A DNA stretch of 64,000 bases from Fasciola hepatica (taxonomy: Eukaryota; Platyhelminthes; Trematoda; Plagiorchiida; Fasciolidae). Location: assembly GCA_948099385.1 (NCBI GenBank), contig CANUEZ040000203.1, positions 2,604,001 through 2,668,000 on the forward strand, given 5' to 3'. The translations under genes were made by a program, and so were the position numbers. The notes beneath the pieces are model-generated. The model had not been told where the DNA came from. It saw only the letters and a list, made by a program, of their open reading frames with translations, and ran no database searches. Positions 25,201 through 38,710 of this stretch are shown here, piece by piece (the stretch's first letter is position 1; each line of letters opens with the position of its first letter).

Positions 25201-25596
25201 TGAACAATCCACACAGATTGCTCATACAATGCAATAGAGCAGTAGCAGAGTAGATTTGTATAATATGATTCTCCATGCAGCTTGACCACTGAACTGACCA
25301 TTGACAATTATGGAAGCACTGTACAGCTGTTTGATCCGCTAAGGGAATCATGAGCATTGCACGTTGACAGAGCCCACACGGGGACACGAACATGGGTTGG
25401 GGTAAACAATTATCAGTCGAACACCCAAACCACAAGGCTATCCGATTGATGACTCAAATCTTTGCTGAACGTAAGCAAAACATGATACAGCACATTCCCC
25501 AAATTGGCATCCGTTTTCGCTTTCGCTTTGAACGGTAACAACCGAATTCTCGCACACCGATCCAATCCTATGTTCCATCACTTCTCTATTTATGGG
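22210..25596. repeat. HOR K: 2118-bp pentamer, second copy missing one monomer
   Basis: Monomer starts: K 22210, L 22633, M 23056, N 23479, O 23904, then K' 24328, L' 24751, N' 25174. K to K' and L to L' are 2118 bp apart (five monomers), but N to N' is only 1695, so the M-type monomer is absent from the second copy. K is marked by the leader aagaaaatcgaatgcaat and gcacgtggaccgagcccac. N is marked by aattagaaccaaagcattcc and by ctcaaatctttgctaaacgt joined to gatacagcacattcccc. The clean loss of one unit is what unequal crossing-over produces. Confidence 0.82.
23203..23257. repeat. Divergent haplotype tract (cacacctgtt...ggaccgagacca)
   Basis: Over about 55 bp the usual cagctgtttgatccgctaag and cacatggacagagccc are replaced by cacctgttggatatgctaat and catctggaccgagacc. 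The same haplotype recurs at about 26168-26226, seven monomers to the right, with further changes. It loses the CAGCTG palindrome and may be a remnant of an older subfamily. Confidence 0.65.
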
Positions 25597-27288
25597 CCCA
25601 AGTAAAACCAAGGCATTCCCTTATGAACAATCCACACAGATTGCTCATACAATGCAATAGAGCAGTAGCAGAGTAGATTTGTATAATATGATTCTCCATG
25701 CAGCTTGAACACTGAACTGACCATTGAAAATGATGGAAGCACTGTACAGCTGTTTGATCCGCTAAGGGAATCATGAGCATTGCACATGGACAGAGCCCAC
25801 ACGGGGACACGAACAAGGGTTGGGGTGAGCGAATGCCAGTGAAACCCACAAACGACAAGGCTATCCGTTATGGGTCTCAACGCTTTGTTCAACATATACA
25901 CTACATGATATAGCACAATCCCCAAATTGGCTTCGGCTTTCGCTTTCGCTTGGAACGGTAACAACCAAATTCTCGCACACCGATCCAATCCTATGTTCCA
26001 TCACTTATGTATATATGGGCCCAAGTAAAACCAAGGCATTCCCTTATGAACAATCCACACAGATTGCTCATACAATGCAATAGAGCAGTAGCAGTGTAGA
26101 TTTATATAATCTGATTCTAAATGCAGCTTGACCACGAAATTGTCCAATCAAAATTATGGAAGCACTGCACACCTGTTTGATATGATAATGGAATCATGAG
26201 CAAAACATCTGGACCGAGACCACACGGGGACACGAACAAGGGTTGGGGTGAACGAATGCCAGTGAAACTCCCAAATCACAATGCTATTCGATGTGGGTCT
26301 CAACGCTTTCTTCAACATATACACTACATGATATAGCACAATCCCCAAATAGACTTCGGCTTTCGCTTTCGCTTTGAACGGTAACAACCAAATTCTCGCA
26401 CACCGATCCAATCCTATGTTCCATCACTTCTCTATTTATGGGCCTAAGTAGAACCAAGGCAATCCCTTATGAACAATCCACACAGATTGCTCATACAATG
26501 CAATAGAGCAGTAGCAGAGTAGATTTGTATAATATGATTCTCCATGCAGCTTGAACACTGAACTGACCATTGAAAATGATGGAAGCACTGTGCAGACGTT
26601 TGATCCGCTAAGGGAATCATGAGCATTGCACATGGACAGAGCCCACACGGGGACACGAACAAGGGTTGGGGTGAACGAATTCCCGTCGAACACCCAAACC
26701 ACAACGCTATCAGATGTGGGTCTCAACGCTTTGTTCAACACATACACTACATGATATAGCACAATCCCCAAATTGGCTTCGGCTTTCGCTTTCGCTTTGA
26801 ACGGTAACAACCAAATTCTCGCACACCGATCCAATCCTATGTTCCATCACTTCTCTATTTATGGGCCTAATTAGAACCAAGGCATTCCCTTATGAACAAT
26901 CCACACAGATTGCTCATACAATGCAATAGAGCAGTAGCAGAGTAGATTTGTATAATATGATTCTCCATGCAGCTTGACCACGAAACTGACCATTGAAAAT
27001 TATGGAAGCACTGTACAGCTGTTTGATCCGCTAAGGGAATCATGAGCATTGCACATAGACAGAGCCCACACGGGGGCACGAACAAGGGTTGGGGTGAACG
27101 AATTCCAGTGAAACTCCCAAATAACAAGGCTACTCGGTATGGGTCTCAACGCATTGTTCAACATAAAAATTACATGATAAATCACAATCCCCAAATTGGC
27201 TTCGGCTTTCGCTTTCGCTTTGAACGGTAACAACCAAATTCTCGCACACCGATCCAATCCTATGTTCCATCAATTCTCTATTTATGGG
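25597..27288. repeat. Transitional monomers including the most decayed 5' half (26.1 kb)
   Basis: Four monomers. The second (about 26020-26440) is strongly altered in its first half: ttatataatctgattctaaatgc, accacgaaattgtccaatc, gatatgataatgg and gagcaaaacatctgg, then a normal second half with ccaaatagacttcgg. Others carry cgttggatccg-free normal cores. A single monomer has gtgcagacgtttg (about 26590) and one has cacgggggcacg with aacataaaaattacatgataaatc (about 27072-27183). Confidence 0.65.
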
Positions 27289-30200
27289 TCCAAGTAAAAC
27301 AAATTCATTCCCTTATGAACAATCCACACGGATTGCTCATACAATGCAATAGAGCAGTAGCAGAGTAGATTTGTATAATATGATTCTCCATGCAGCTTGA
27401 CAACGAAACTGACCATTGGAAATTATGGAAGCACTGTACAGCTGTTTGATCCGCTAAGGGAATCATGAGCATTGCACATGGACAGAGCCCACACGGGGAC
27501 ACGAACAAGGGTTGGGGTGAACGAATGCCAGTGAAACCCTCAATCCACAGGGCCCAAAGTTTTGTGTCTCAGGGCTTTTTTCAACATATACACTACATGA
27601 TATAGCACAATCCCCAAATTGGCTTCGGCTTTCGCTTTCGCTTTGAATGGTAACAACCAAATTCTCGCACACCGATCCAATCCTATGTTCCATCAATTCT
27701 CTATTTATGGGCCCAAGTAAAACCAACGCATTCCCTTATGAACAATCCACACAGATGGCTCATACAATGCAATAGAGCAGTGGCAGAGTAGATTTGTATA
27801 ATATGATTCTCCATGCAGCTTGACCACTGAACTGACCATTGAAAATGATGGAAGCACTGCACAGCTGTTTGATCCGCTAAGGGAATCATGAGCATTGCAC
27901 ATGGACAGAGCCCACGCGCGACAGGAACAGGGGTTGGGGTGAACGATTGTCAGTCGAACACCCAAACCACAAGGCTATCCGATATGGGTCTCAACGCTTT
28001 GTTCAACATGAACACTACATGGTATAGCACCATCCCCAAATTGGCTTCGGCTTCCGCTTTCGCTTTGAATGGTAACAACCAAATTCTCGCACACCTATCA
28101 AATAATATGTTCCATCAATTCTCTATTTATGGGCCTAAATTAAACCAAGGCATTCCCTTATGAACAATCCGCAGGGATTGCTCATACAATGCAATAGAGC
28201 AGTAGCAGAGTAGATTTGTATAATATGATTCTCCATTAAGCTTGAACACTGAACTGACCATTGAAAATTATGGAAGCACTGTACAGCTGTTTGATCCGCT
28301 AAGGGAATCATGAGCATTGCACATGGACAGAAACCACTCGGAGACACGAACATGTGTTGGGGTGAACGAATTCCAGTCGAACACCCAAACCACTAGTCTA
28401 TCCCATATGGGTCTCAACGCTTTGTTCAACATATACATTACATGATAAAGCACAATCCCCAAACTGGCTTCGGCTTCCGCTTTCGCTTTGAATGGTAACA
28501 ACCAAATTCTCGCACACCGATCAAATCCTATGTTCCATCAATTCTCTATTTATGGGTCCAAGTAAAACAAATTCATTTCCTTATGAACAATCCACACGGA
28601 TTGCTCATACAATGCAATAGAGCAGTAGCAGAGTAGATTTGTATTATATGATTCTCCATGCAGCTTGACCACGAAACTGACCATTGGAAATTATGGAAGC
28701 ACTGTACAGCTGTTTGATCCGCTAAGGGAATCATGAGCATTGCACATGGACAGAGCCCACACGGGGACACGAACAAGGGTTGGGGTGAACGAATGCCAGT
28801 GAATCCCTCAATCCACAGGGCCCAACGTTTTGTGTCTCAGGGCTTTGTTCAACATATACAATACATGATATAGTACAATCCCCATATAGGCTTCGGCTTT
28901 CGCTTTCGCTTTGAATGGTAACAACCAAATTCTCGCACACCGATCCAATCCTATGTTCCATCACTTCTCTATTTATGGGCCTAAATAAAACCAAGGCATT
29001 CCCCTATGAACAATCCACACAGATGGCTCATACAATGCAATAGAGCAGTAGCAGAGTAGATTTGTATAATATGATTCTCCATGCAGCTTGACAACGAAAC
29101 TGACCATTGGAAATTATGGAAGCACTGTACAGCTGTTTGATCCGCTAAGGGAATCATGAGCATTGCACATGGAGAGAGCCCATACGGGGACACGAACAAG
29201 GGTTGGGGTGAACGAATGCCAGTGAATCCCTCAATCCACAGGGCCCAACGTTTTGTGTCTCAGGGCTTTGTTCAACATATACACTACATGATATAGCACA
29301 ATCCCCAAATTGGCTTCGGCTTTCGCTTTCGCTTTGAATGGTAACAACCAAATTCTCGCACACCGATCCAATCCTATGTTCCATCAATTCTCTATTTATG
29401 GGCCCAAGTAAACCCAACGCATTCCCTTATGAACAATCCACACACAGATTGCTCATACAATGCAATAGAGCAGTAGCAGAGTAGACTTGTATAATATGAT
29501 TCTCCATGCAGCTTGAACACTGAACTGACCATTGAAAATTATGGAAGCACTGTACAGCTGTTTGATCCGCTAAGGGAATCATGAGCATTGCACATGGACA
29601 GAAACCACTCGGAGACACGAACAAGTGTTGAGGTGAACGAATGACAGTCGAACACCCAAACCACAAGGCCATCAGATGTGGGTCTCAACGCTTTGTTCAA
29701 CATATACACAACATGATATATTAATATCCCCAAATTGGCTTCGGCTTTTGCATTGTATTTGAAAGGTAACAACAAAATTCTCGCACACCGGTCCAATCCT
29801 ATGTTCCGTCACTTCTCTATTTATGGGCCTAAGTAAAACCAAGGCATTCTTTTATGAACAATCCACACAGATTGCTCATACAATGCAATAGAGCAGAAGC
29901 AGAGTAGATTTGTATAATATGATTCTCCATGCAGCTTGACCACGAAACTGACCATTGAAAATTATGGAAGCACTGTACAGCTGTTTGATCCGCTAAGGGA
30001 ATCATGAGCATTGCACATGGACAGAGCCCACACGGGGACACGAACAAGGGTTGGGGTGAACGAATGTCAGTCGAACACCCAAACCACAAGGCTATCCGAT
30101 ATGGGTCTCAACGCTTTGTTCAACATATACATTACATGATAAAGCACAATCCCCAAATTGGCTTCGGCTTCCGCTTTCGCTTTGAATGGTAACAACCAAA

Positions 30201-31097
30201 TTCTCGCACACCGATCAAATCCTATGTTCCATCAATTCTCTATTTATGGGTCCAAGTAAAACAAATTCATTTCCTTATGAACAATCTACAGGGATTGCTC
30301 ATACAATGCAATAGAGCAGTAGCAGAGTAGATTTGTATAATATGATTCTCCATGCAGCTTGACCACTGAACTGACCATTGAAAATGATGGAAGCACTGTA
30401 CAGCTGTTTGATCCGCTAAGGGAATCATGAGCATTGCACATGGACAGAGCCCACACGGGGACACGAACAAGGGTTGGGGTGAACGAATGCCAGTGAAACC
30501 CTCAATCCACAGGGCCCAAAGTTTTGTGTCTCAGGGCTCTGTTCAACATATACAATACATGATATAGTACAATCCCCAAATTGGCTTCGGCTTTCGCTTT
30601 CGCTTTGAATGGTAACAACCAAATTCTCGCACACCGATCCAATCCTATGTTCCATCAATTCACTATTTATGGGCACAAGTAAAACCAAGGCATTCCCTTA
30701 TGAACAATCCACACAGATGGCTCATACAATGCAATAGAGCAGTAGCAGAGTAGATTTGTATAATATGATTCTGCATGCAGCTTGAACACGAAACTGACCA
30801 TTGGAAATTATGGAAGCACTGTACAGCTGTTTGATCCGCTAAGGGAATCATGAGCATTGCACATGGAGAGAGCCCATACGGGGACACGAACAAGGGTTGG
30901 GGTGAACGAATGACTGTCGAACACCCAAACCACAAGGCTATCAGATGTGGGTCTCAACGCTTTGTTCAACATATACACTACATGGTAGAGCACAATCCCC
31001 ATATTGGCTTCGGCTTCCGCTTTCGCTTTGAATGGTAACAACCAAATTCTCGCGCACCTTTCAAATCATATGTTCCATCAATTCTCCATTTATGAGT
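27289..31097. repeat. HOR P: GGGCCC-cassette modules
   Basis: Three P monomers start with tccaagtaaaacaaattcatt at 27289, 28557 and 30251 (steps of 1268 and 1694, i.e. three and four monomers). Each is followed by the cassette ctcaatccacagggcccaa plus ttttgtgtctcagggct. A fourth cassette lies in a different monomer at 29231-29265. GGGCCC sites of the cassette are at 27550, 28818, 29241 and 30512. The neighbours share tccgcttt in the hexamer run (28048, 28472, 30171, 31017) and the perfect-dyad arm ggattgctc. The difference in step size shows insertion of one monomer between the second and third modules. Confidence 0.78.
29701..29790. repeat. Decayed core in one monomer
   Basis: The otherwise nearly invariant core is broken here. 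tgatatagcacaatcccc reads tgatatattaatatcccc, and the hexamer run reads ggcttttgcattgtatttgaaagg. The CENP-B-box-like TTCG is lost. The flanks on both sides are ordinary satellite. This is the single most mutated core I noticed. It was not copied to any other monomer in the window. Confidence 0.75.
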
Positions 31098-32787
31098 CCA
31101 AGTAAAACCAAGGAATTCCCTCATGAACAATCCACACAGATTGCTCATACAATGCAATAGAGCAGTAGCAGAGTAGATTTGTATAATATGATTCTCCATG
31201 CAGCTTGAACACTGAACTGACCATTGAAAATTATGGAAGAACTGCACAGCTGTTTGATCCGCTAAGGGAATCATGAGCATTGCACATGGACAGAACCCAC
31301 TCGGAGACACGAACAAGGGTTGGGGTGAACGAATGACTGTCGAACACCCAAACCACAAGGCTATCAGATGTGGGTCTCAACGCTTTGTTCAACATATACA
31401 ATACATGATATAGCACAATCCCCAAATTGGCTTCGGCTTTCGCTTTCGCTTTGAACGGTAACAACCAAATTCTCGCACACCGATCCAATTCTACATTCCA
31501 TCACTTCTCTATCTATGGGCCTAAATAAAACCAAGGCTTTCCCTTATGAACAATCCACACAGATTGCTCATACAATGCAATAGAGCAGTAGCAGAGTAGA
31601 TTTGTATAATATGATTCTCCATGCAGCTTGACCACTGAACTGACCTTTGGAAATTATGGAAGCACTGTACAACTGTTTGATCCGCTAGGAGAAAAATGAG
31701 CATTGCACTTGGACAGAGCCCACACGGGGACACGAACAAGGGTTGGGGTGAGCGAATGCCAGTGAAACCCACAAACCACAAGGCTATCCAATATGGGTCT
31801 CAACGCTTTGTTCAACATATACACTACATGATATAGCAAAATCCCCAAATTGGCTTCGGCTTTCGCTTTCGCTTTCAACGCAAACAAGCAAATTCTCGCA
31901 CACCGATCCAATCCTTTGTTCCATCACTTCTCTATTTATGGGCCTAAGTAGAACCAACGCATTCCCTTATGAACAATCCACACAGATTGCCCATACAATG
32001 CAATAGAGCAGTAGCAGATTAGATTTGTATAATATGATTCTTCATGCAGCTTGACAACGAAACTGACCATTGGATATTATGGAAGCACTGTACAGCTGTT
32101 TGATCCGCCAAGGGAATCATGAGCATTGCATATGGAGAGAGCCCACACGGGACCCGAACAAGGGTTGGGGTGAACGAATGTCAGTCGAACACCCAAACCA
32201 CAAGTCTATCCGATATGGGTCTCATCGCTTTGTTCAACATATACACTACATGATATAGTACAATCCCCAAATTGGCTTCGGCTTTCGCTTTCGCTTTGAA
32301 CGGTAACAACCAAATTCTCGCACACCGATCCAATTCTACATTCCATCACTTCTCTATCTATGGGCCTAAATAAAACCAAGGCTTTCCCTTATGAACAATC
32401 CACACAGATTGCTCATACAATGCAATAGAGCAGCAGCAGAGTAGATTTGTATAATATGATTCTCCATGCAGCTTGAACACTGAACTGACCTTTGGAAATT
32501 ATGGAAGCACTGTACAACTGTTTGATCCGCTAAGGGAATCATGAGCATTGCACTTGGACAGAGCCCACACGGGGACACGAACAAGGGTTGGGGTGAACGA
32601 ATGTCAGTCGAACACCCAAACGACAACGTTATCCGATATGGGTCTCATCGCTTTGTTCAACATATACACTACATGATATAGCACAATACCCAAATTGGCT
32701 TCGGCTTTCGCTTTCGCTTTGAACGGTAACAACCAAATTCTCGCACACCGATCCAATCCTATGTTCCATCACTTCTCTATTTATGGG
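31098..32787. repeat. Monomers leading into HOR C
   Basis: Four monomers. Two share attctacattcc, ctctatctatggg and aaataaaaccaaggctttcc (starts about 31520 and 32365, two monomers apart, with ctttggaaattatgg and gtacaactgtttg in both), so a dimer echo of about 845 bp is present. The fourth carries the acaacgttatcc version that is standard in HOR C. The private gaccttgg-type differences are few. No other content. Confidence 0.65.
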
Positions 32788-35700
32788 CCTAAGTAAAACC
32801 AAGGCATTCCCTTATGAACAATCCACACAGATTGCTCATACAATGCAATAGAGCAGTAGCAGAGTAGATTTGTATAATATGATTCTCCATGCAGCTTGAC
32901 CACGAAACTGACCATTGGAAATTATGGAAGCACTGTACAGCTGTTTGATCCGCTAAGGGAATCATGAGCATTGCACATGGACAGAGCCCACACGGGACCC
33001 GAACAAGGGTTGGGGTGAACGGAGGTCAATCGTAAAACCAATTCACAATGCTATCCGATATGGTTCTGAACGCTTTGTTCAACATATACTCTACATGATA
33101 TAGCACAATCCCCAAATTGGCTTCGGCTTTCGCTTTCGCTTTGAACGGTAACAACCAAATTCTCGCACACCGATTCAATCCTATGTTCCATCACTTCTCT
33201 ATTTATGGGCCTAAGTAGAACCGAGGCATTCCCTTATGAACAATCCTCACACAGATTGCTCATACAATGCAATAGAGCAGTAGCAGAGTAGATTTGTATA
33301 ATATGATTCTCCATGCAGCTTGAACACTGAACTGACCATTGGAAATGATGGAAGCACTGTACAGCTGTTTGATCCGCTAAGGGAATCATGAGCATTGCAC
33401 ATGGACAGAGCCCACACGGGGACACGAACAAGGGTTGGGGTGAACGAATGTCAGTCGAACACCCAAACGACAACGTTATCCGATATGGGTCTGAACGCTT
33501 TGTTCAACATATACAATACATGATATAGCACAATCCCCAAATAGGCTTCGGCTTTCGCTTTCGCTTTGAACGGTAACAACCAAATTCTCGCACACCGATC
33601 CAATCCTATGTTCCATCACTTCTCTATTTATGGGCCTAAATAAAACCAAGGCATTCCCTTATGAACAATCCACACAGATTGCTCATACAATGCAATAGAG
33701 CAGTAGCAGAGTAGATTTGTATAATATGATTCTCCATGCAGCTTGACCACGAAACTGACCATTGGAAATTATGGAAGCACTGTACAGCTGTTTGATCCGC
33801 TAAGAGAATAATGAGCATTGCACGGGGACAGATTCCACACGGGGACACGAACAAGGGTTGGGGTGAACGAATGTCAGTCGAACACCCAAACCACAAGGCC
33901 ATCCGATATGGGTCTCCACGCTTTGTTCAACATTTACAATACATGATATAGCACAATCCCCAAATTGGCTTCGGCTTTCGCTTTCGCTTTGAACGGTAAC
34001 AACCAAATTCTCGCACACCGATCCAATCCTATGTTCCATCACTTCTCTATTTATGGGCCTAAGTAAAACCAAGGCATTCCCTTATGAACAATCCACACAG
34101 ATTGCTCATACAATGCAATAGAGCAGTAGCAGAGTAGATTTGTATAATATGATTCTCCATGCAGCTTGACCACGAAACTGACCATTGGAAATTATGGAAG
34201 CACTGTACAGCTGTTTGATCCGCTAAGGGAATCATGAGCATTGCACATGGACAGAGCCCACACGGGACCCGAACAAGGGTTGGGGTGAACGGATGTCAAT
34301 CGTAAAACCAATTCACAATGCTATCCGATATGGTTCTGAACGCTTTGTTCAACATATACTCTACATGATATAGCACAATCCCCAAATTGGCTTCGGCTTT
34401 CGCTTTCGCTTTGAACGGTAACAACCAAATTCTCGCACACCGATTCAATCCTATGTTCCATCACTTCTCTATTTATGGGCCTAAATAAAACCAAGGCATT
34501 CCCTTATGAACAATCCACACAGATTGCTCATACAATGCAATAGAGCAGTAGCAGAGTAGATTTGTATAATATGATTCTCCATGCAGCTTGAACACTGAAC
34601 TGACCATTGGAAATGATGGAAGCACTGTACAGCTGTTTGATCCGCTAAGGGAATCATGAGCATTGCACATGGACAGAGCCCACACGGGGACACGAACAAG
34701 GGTTGGGGTGAACGAATGTCAGTCGAACACCCAAACGACAACGTTATCCGATATGGGTCTGAACGCTTTGTTCAACATATACAATACATGATATAGCACA
34801 ATCCCCAAATAGGCTTCGGCTTTCGCTTTCGCTTAGAACGGTAACAACCAAATTCTCGCACACCGATCCAATCCTATGTTCCATCACTTCTCTATTTATG
34901 GGCCTAAGTAAAACCAAGGCATTCCCTTATGAACAATCCACACAGATTGCTCATACAATGCAATAGAGCAGTAGCAGAGTAGATTTGTATAATATGATTC
35001 TCCATGCAGCTTGACCACGAAACTGACCATTGGAAATTATGGAAGCACTGTACAGCTGTTTGATCCGCTAAGGGAATCATGAGCATTGCACATGGACAGA
35101 GCCCACACGGGACCCGAACAAGGGTTGGGGTGAACGGATGTCAATCGTAAAACCAATTCACAATGCTATCCGATATGGTTCTGAACGCTTTGTTCAACAT
35201 ATACTCTACATGATATAGCACAATCCCCAAATTGGCTTCGGCTTTCGCTTTCGCTTTGAACGGTAACAACCAAATTCTCGCACACCGATTCAATCCCATG
35301 TTCCATCACTTCTCTATTTATGGGCCTAAATAAAACCAAGGCATTCCCTTATGAACAATCCACACAGATTGCTCATACAATGCAATAGAGCAGTAGCAGA
35401 GTAGATTTGTATAATATGATTCTCCATGCAGCTTGAACACTGAACTGACCATTGGAAATGATGGAAGCACTGTACAGCTGTTTGATCCGCTAAGGGAATC
35501 ATGAGCATTGCACATGGACAGAGCCCACACGGGGACACGAACAAGGGTTGGGGTGAACGAATCTCAGTCGAACACCCAAACGACAACGTTATCCGATATG
35601 GGTCTGAACGCTTTGTTCAACATATACAATACATGATATAGCACAATCCCCAAATAGGCTTCGGCTTTCGCTTTCGCTTTGAACGGTAACAACCAAATTC

Positions 35701-36170
35701 TCGCACACCGATCCAATCCTATGTTCCATCACTTCTCTATTTATGGGCCTAAACAAAACCAAGGCATTCCCTTATGAACAATCCACACAGATTGCTCATA
35801 CAATGCAATAGAGCAGTAGCAGAGTAGATTTGTATAATATGATTCTCCATGCAGCTTGACCACGAAACTGACCATTGGAAATTATGGAAGCACTGTACAG
35901 CTGTTTGATCCGCTAAGAGAATAATGAGCATTGCACGGGGACAGATTCCACACGGGGACACGAACAAGGGTTGGGGTGAACGAATGTCAGTCGAACACCC
36001 AAACAACAAGGCTATCCGATATGGGTCTCCACGCTTTGTTCAACATATACACTACATGATATAGCACAATCCCCAAATTGGCTTCGGCTTTCGCTTTCGC
36101 TTTGAAAGGTAACAACCAAATTCTCGCACACCGATCCAATCCTATGTTCCATCACTTCTCTATTTATGGG
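32788..36170. repeat. HOR C: trimer C1-C2-C3 with a C1-C2 dimer between two trimers
   Basis: Monomer starts and types: C1 32788, C2 33210, C3 33635, C1 34058, C2 34480, C1 34903, C2 35325, C3 35748. C1 has cacgggacccgaac and cggatgtcaatcgtaaaacc with tatggttctg. C2 has gaaatgatgg and acgacaacgttatcc. C3 has gagaataatgagc and cacggggacagattcc. The middle C1-C2 lacks C3. The two adjacent C1-C2 pairs differ at only a few sites (for example gcttagaacgg at 34831-34841 against gctttgaacgg, and caatcccatg at 35291). Loss of C3, or duplication of C1-C2, by unequal exchange explains the pattern. Confidence 0.88.
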
Positions 36171-38710
36171 CGTAAGTAGAACCAACGCTTTCCCTTATGA
36201 ACAATCCACACAGATTGCCCATACAATGCAATAGAGCAGTAGCAGATTAGATTTGTATAATATGATTCTTCATGCAGCTTGACAACGAAACTGACCATTG
36301 TATATTATGGAAGCACTGTACAGCTGTTTGATCCGCTAAGGGAATCATGAGCATTGCACATAGACAGATTCCACACGGGGACACGAACAAGGGTTGGGGT
36401 GAACGAATGTCAGTCGAACACCCAAACCACAAGGCTATCCGATGTGGGTCTCCACGCTTCGTTCAACATATACAATACATGATATAGCACAATGCCCAAA
36501 TTGGCTTCGGCTTTCGCTTTCGCTTTGAACGGTAACAACCAAATTCTCGCACACCGATCCAATTCTACGTTCCATCACTTCTCTATCTAAGGGCCTAAGT
36601 AAAACCAAGGCATTCCCTTATGAACAATCCCCACACAGATTGCTCATACAATGCAATAGAGCAGCAGCAGAGTAGATTTGTATAATATGATTCTCCATGC
36701 AGTTTGACCAAGAAACTGACCATTCGAAGTTATGGAAGCACTGTACAGCTGTTCGATCCGCTAAGGGAATCATGAGCATTGCACATGGACAGAGCCCACA
36801 CGGGGACACGAACAAGGGTTGGGGTGAGCGAATGCCAGTGAAACCCACAAACCACAAGGCTATCCGATATGGGTCTCAACGCTTTGTTCAACATATACAA
36901 TACATGATATAACACAATCCCCAAATTGGCTTCGGCTTTCGCTTTCGCTTTGAAAGGTAACAACCAAATTCTCGCACACCGATCCAATTCTACGTTCCAT
37001 CACTTCTCTATCTAAGGGCCTAAGTAAAACCAAGGCATTCCCTTATGAACAATCCACACGGATTGCTCATACAATGCAATAGAGCAGCAGCAGAGTAGAT
37101 TTGTATAATATGATTCTTCATGCAGCTTGACAACGAAACTGACCATTGAAATTTATGGAAGCACTGTACAGCTGTTTGATCCGCTAAGGGAATCATGAGC
37201 ATTGCACTTGGACACAGCCCACACGGGGACACGAACAAGGGTTCGGGTGAACGAATGTCAGTCGAACACCCAAACGAAAACGTTATCCGATATGGGTCTC
37301 AACGCTTTGTTCAACATATACAATACATGATATAGCACAATCCCCAAATTGGCTTCGGCTTTCGCTTTCGCTTTGAAAGGTAACAATCAAATTCTCGCAC
37401 ACCGATCCAATCCAATGTTCCATCACTTCTCTATTTATGGGCGTAAGTAAAACCAACGCTTTCCCTTATGAACAATCCACACAGATTGCCCATACAATGC
37501 AATAGAGCAGTAGCAGAGTAGATTTGTATAATATGATTCTCCATGCAGCTTGACCACGAAACCGACCATTGGAAATTATGGAAGCACTGTACAGGTGTTT
37601 GATCCGCTAAGAGAATAATGAGCATTGCACAGGGACAGATTCCACACGGGGACACGAACAAGGGTTGGGGTGAACGAATGTCAGTCGAACACACAAACCA
37701 CAAGGCTATCCGATGTGGGTCTCAACGCTTTGTTCAACATATACAATACATGATATAGCACAATCCCCAAATTGGCTTCGGCTTTCGCTTTCGCTTTGAA
37801 CGGTAACAACCAAATTCTCGCACACCGATCCAATTCTACGTTCCATCACTTCTCTACTTATGGGCCTAAGTAAAACCAAGGCATTCCCTTATGAACAATC
37901 CACACGGATTGCTCATACAATGCAATAGAGCAGTAGCAGAGTAGATTTGTATAATATGATTCTCCATGCAGCTTGACCACGAAACTGACCATTGGAAATT
38001 ATGGAAGCACTGTACAGCTGTTCGATCCGCTAAGGGAATCATGAGCATTGCACATGGACAGAGCCCACACGGGGACACGAACAAGGGTTGGGGTGAGCGA
38101 ATGCCAGTGAAACCCACAAACCACAAGGCTATCCAATATGGGTCTCAACGCTTTGTTTAACATATACAATACATGATATAGCACAATCCCCAAATTGGCT
38201 TCGGCTTTCGCTTTCGCTTTGAAAGGTAACAACCAAATTCTCGCACACCGATCCAATTCTACGTTCCATCACTTCTCTATCTAAGGGCCTAAGTAAAACC
38301 AAGGCATTCCCTTATGAACAATCCAAACGGATTGCTCATACAATGCAATAGAGCAGCAGCAAAGTAGATTTGTATAATATGATTCTTCATGCAGCATGAC
38401 AACGAAACTGACCATTGGATATTATGGAAGCACTGTACAGCTGTTTGATCCGCTAAGGGAATCATGAGCATTGCACTTGGACACAGCCCACACGGGGACA
38501 CGAACAAGGGTTCGGGTGAACGAATGTCAGTCGAACACCCAAACGACAACGTTATCCGATATGGGTCTGAACGCTTTGTTCAACATATACAATACATGAT
38601 ATAGCACAATCCCCAAATTGGCTTCGGCTTTCGCTTTCGCTTTGAAAGGTAACAACCAAATTCTCGCACACCGATTCAATCCTATGTTCCATCACTTCTC
38701 TATTTATGGG
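36171..38710. repeat. HOR D: trimer of ~1270 bp (D1-D2-D3-D1-D2)
   Basis: After one lead-in monomer (36171-36593), D1 starts at 36594 and 37865, D2 at 37019 and 38288, and D3 at 37442. D1 carries gttcgatccgctaag and gtgagcgaatgcc. D2 carries cttggacacagccc and aagggttcgggtgaac. D3 carries gcgtaagtaaaaccaacgctt with cagggacagattcc, relating it to C3. The GAAAGG version of the hexamer end becomes common from here on. Confidence 0.82.

Noticed and set aside
37232..37250. Pol III B-box (ggttcgggtga in D2 monomers)
   Set aside because: It matches only the first half of the B-box consensus, and there is no A-box at a suitable distance or T-run terminator.
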